Source: Symsagittifera roscoffensis
Taxonomy: Eukaryota; Xenacoelomorpha; Acoela; Convolutidae
Length of the DNA: 64,000 bases
NCBI RefSeq assembly: GCF_963678635.1
Contig: NC_087062.1
Coordinates: forward strand, 6,438,193-6,502,192
Direction: 5' to 3'
Below, in pieces: positions 62,470 through 64,000 of the stretch. Every line of letters begins with the position of its first letter. Position 1 is the first letter of the stretch. The notes under the pieces were generated by a model. The model worked only from the letters and a program-made list of their open reading frames with translations, was not told the DNA's origin and made no database searches. Position numbers and translations under genes: made by a program.

Positions 62470-64000
62470 GTCTAAAAGTCCGTCTTCACCATCTCCAGTA
62501 GGTTTTTCAATGGATTTTCTGGTTCCTGGTCTACAAAGTCCGTCTTTACCATCTCCAGTAAGTTTTTCAATGGATTTTCTGATTCCTGGTCTAAAAAGTC
62601 CGTCTTCACCATCTCCAGTAAGTTTTTCAATGGATTTTCTGATTCCTGGTCTAAAAAGTCCGTCTTCACCATCTCCAGTAAGTTTTTCAATGGATTTTCT
62701 GATTCCTGGTCTAAAAAGTCCGTCTTCACCATCTCCAGTCAGTTTTTCAATGGATTTTCTGATTCCTGGTCTAAAAAGTCCGTCTTCGCCATCTCCAGTA
62801 AGTTTTTTAATGGATTTTCTGATTCCTGGTCTAAAAGTCCGTCTTCACCATCTCCAGTAAGTTTTTCAATGGATTTTCTGATTCCTGGTCTAAAAGTCCG
62901 TCTTCACCATCTCCAGTAAGTTTTTCAATGGATTTTCTGATTCCTGGTCTAAAAGTCCGTCTTCACCATCTCCAGTAAATTTTTCAATGGATTTTCTGAT
63001 TCCTGGTCTAAAAGTCCGTCTTCACCATCTCCAGTAAGTTTTTCAATGGATTTTTTGATTCCTGGTCTAAAAGTCTGTCTTCACCATCTCCAGTAAGTTT
63101 TTCAATGGATTTTCTGATTCCTGGTCTAAAAGTCCGTCTTTGCCATCTCCAGTAAGTTTTTCAATGGATTTTCTGATTCCTGGTCTAAACAGTCCGTCTT
63201 CACCATCTCCAGTAAGTTTTTCAATGGATTTTCTGATTCCTGGTCTAAAAAGTCCGTCTTCACCATCTCCAGTAAGTTTTTCAATGGATTTTCTGATTCC
63301 TGGTCTAAAAAGTCCGTCTTCACCATCTCCAGTAAGTTTTTCAATGGATTTTCTGATTCCTGGTCTAAAAAGTCCGTCTTCACCATCTCCAGTAAGTTTT
63401 TCAATGGATTTTCTGATTCCTGGTCTAAAAAGTCCGTCTTCACCATCTCCAGTAAGTTTTTCAATGGATTTTCTGATTCCTGGTCTAAAAAGTCCGTCTT
63501 CACCATCTCCAGTAAGTTTTTCAATAGATTTTCTGATTCCTGGTCTAAAAAATCCGTCTTCACCATCCCCAGTAAGTTTTTCAATGGATTTTCTGATTCC
63601 TGGTCTAAAAAGTCCGTCTTCACCATCTCCAGTAAGTTTTTCAATAGATTTTCTGATTCCTGGTCTAAAAAATCCGTCTTCACCATCTCCAGTAAATTTT
63701 TCAATGGATTTTCTGATTCCTGGTCTAAAAGTCCGTCTTCACCATCTCCAGTAAGTTTTTCAATGGATTTTTTGATTCCTGGTCTAAAAGTCCGTCTTCA
63801 CCATCTCCAGTAAGTTTTTCAATGGATTTTCTGATTCCTGGTCCAAAAGTCTGTCTTCACCATCTCCAGTAAGTTTTTCAATGGATTTTCTGATTCCTGG
63901 TCTAAAAGTCCGTCTTTGCCATCTCCAGTAAGTTTTTCAATGGATTTTCTGATTCCTGGTCTAAACAGTCCGTCTTCACCATCTCCAGTAAGTTTTTCAA
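62470..64000. repeat. 60-bp minisatellite, about 25 copies, runs off window
   Basis: The unit (60 bp, some 59) is made of TCTAAAAAGTCCGTCTTCAC, CATCTCCAGTAAGTTTTTCA and ATGGATTTTCTGATTCCTGG. Every unit contains CCA|GTAAGTTT, a close match to a 5' splice site. The multiple-of-three period keeps both strands open for about 165-205 codons in the 60-bp parts, breaking wherever a 59-bp unit occurs. Two point variants (ATAGATTT, AAATCCG) recur in alternate units near 63525-63680, suggesting a higher-order duplication. Confidence 0.95.

Larger units (their letters stand above)
60973..64000. other. Intron 50 (over 3.0 kb, open at window end)
   Basis: The first part (about 61600-62160) has two to three diverged copies of a roughly 210-bp block containing TTTGATCAGGCTCGAGTTTG / TTTTGATCAAGCTCAAATTT, TTCAGTTCATTTCCT and AAAGAAAGCAACCTCCACTG. 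The rest, from 62470, is a 60-bp minisatellite. No exon was recognised. Confidence 0.7.

Noticed and set aside
62360-63754. Long repetitive open frames on both strands (up to 204 codons) with SSPSPVSFSMDFLIPG-type and KNLLEMVKTDFLDQE-type repeats
   Set aside because: They exist only because the minisatellite period is 60 bp, a multiple of three. They break at each 59-bp unit, both strands are open equally, and there is no flanking gene structure.

Overview
The window is invertebrate animal DNA. GC-richer coding exons sit in AT-rich introns crowded with repeats. Almost all of it is one very large plus-strand gene. I reconstructed 50 coding exons between 2948 and 60972 whose splice phases all agree. 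Together they give 4,582 codons of a dynein heavy chain, and both ends of the gene lie outside the window. The phylum cannot be fixed from this sequence.

Domain order along the big gene: DHC tail (exons 1-16, 2948-17527); linker/DHC_N2 (exons 17-26), interrupted by one 1,275-nt exon that carries an acidic low-complexity insert of roughly 320-360 residues; AAA1 (exons 27-29); AAA2 (30-32); AAA3 (33-35); AAA4 (36-38); stalk coiled coil 1 (39-40); microtubule-binding domain (40-41); stalk coiled coil 2 (42); AAA5 with acidic inserts (43-48); and the lead-in to AAA6 (49-50). AAA6 and the C-terminal domain lie beyond 64000. The AAA1 P-loop, which drives ordinary dyneins, is degenerate (APSGSSKRET where motors have GPAGTGKTET) and its Walker B acidic residues are gone. 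AAA4 has also lost its P-loop. AAA2 (GRAGSGKSS) and AAA3 (GEHGCGKTS, FIDDINM) keep theirs. The best identification is a DNHD1-like, non-canonical dynein heavy chain, probably of the sperm flagellum or cilium.

A second gene is nested on the same strand in the 8.8-kb intron that splits the microtubule-binding domain (41552-50360). Six exons (42361-50101) encode a zona pellucida (ZP) domain with all eight canonical cysteines in order, followed by a Lys/Arg-rich tail and a hydrophobic C-terminus. Its 5' end (signal peptide) is unresolved, and three of its splice donors are non-consensus.

The introns hold hAT-like MITEs with perfect 8-bp target duplications (15134, 31876, 56156), tRNA-derived SINEs (about 800, 9718, 36118), a decayed MULE transposon with a FLYWCH finger (60024 to 58682, minus strand) and a second MULE relic (about 52612), foldback and palindromic elements (18293, 49090), several other dispersed families, and tandem repeats. 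A recurring pattern is that tandem repeats begin exactly at exon borders and copy the splice site. About 17 copies of an exon end plus its 5' splice site lie at 27045-28437. Three extra copies of an acceptor plus exon start lie at 3405-3726. An 18-nt donor duplication lies at 16141-16185, a 69-bp array abuts ZP exon 2, and a 60-bp array carrying a good 5' splice site fills 62470 to the window end.
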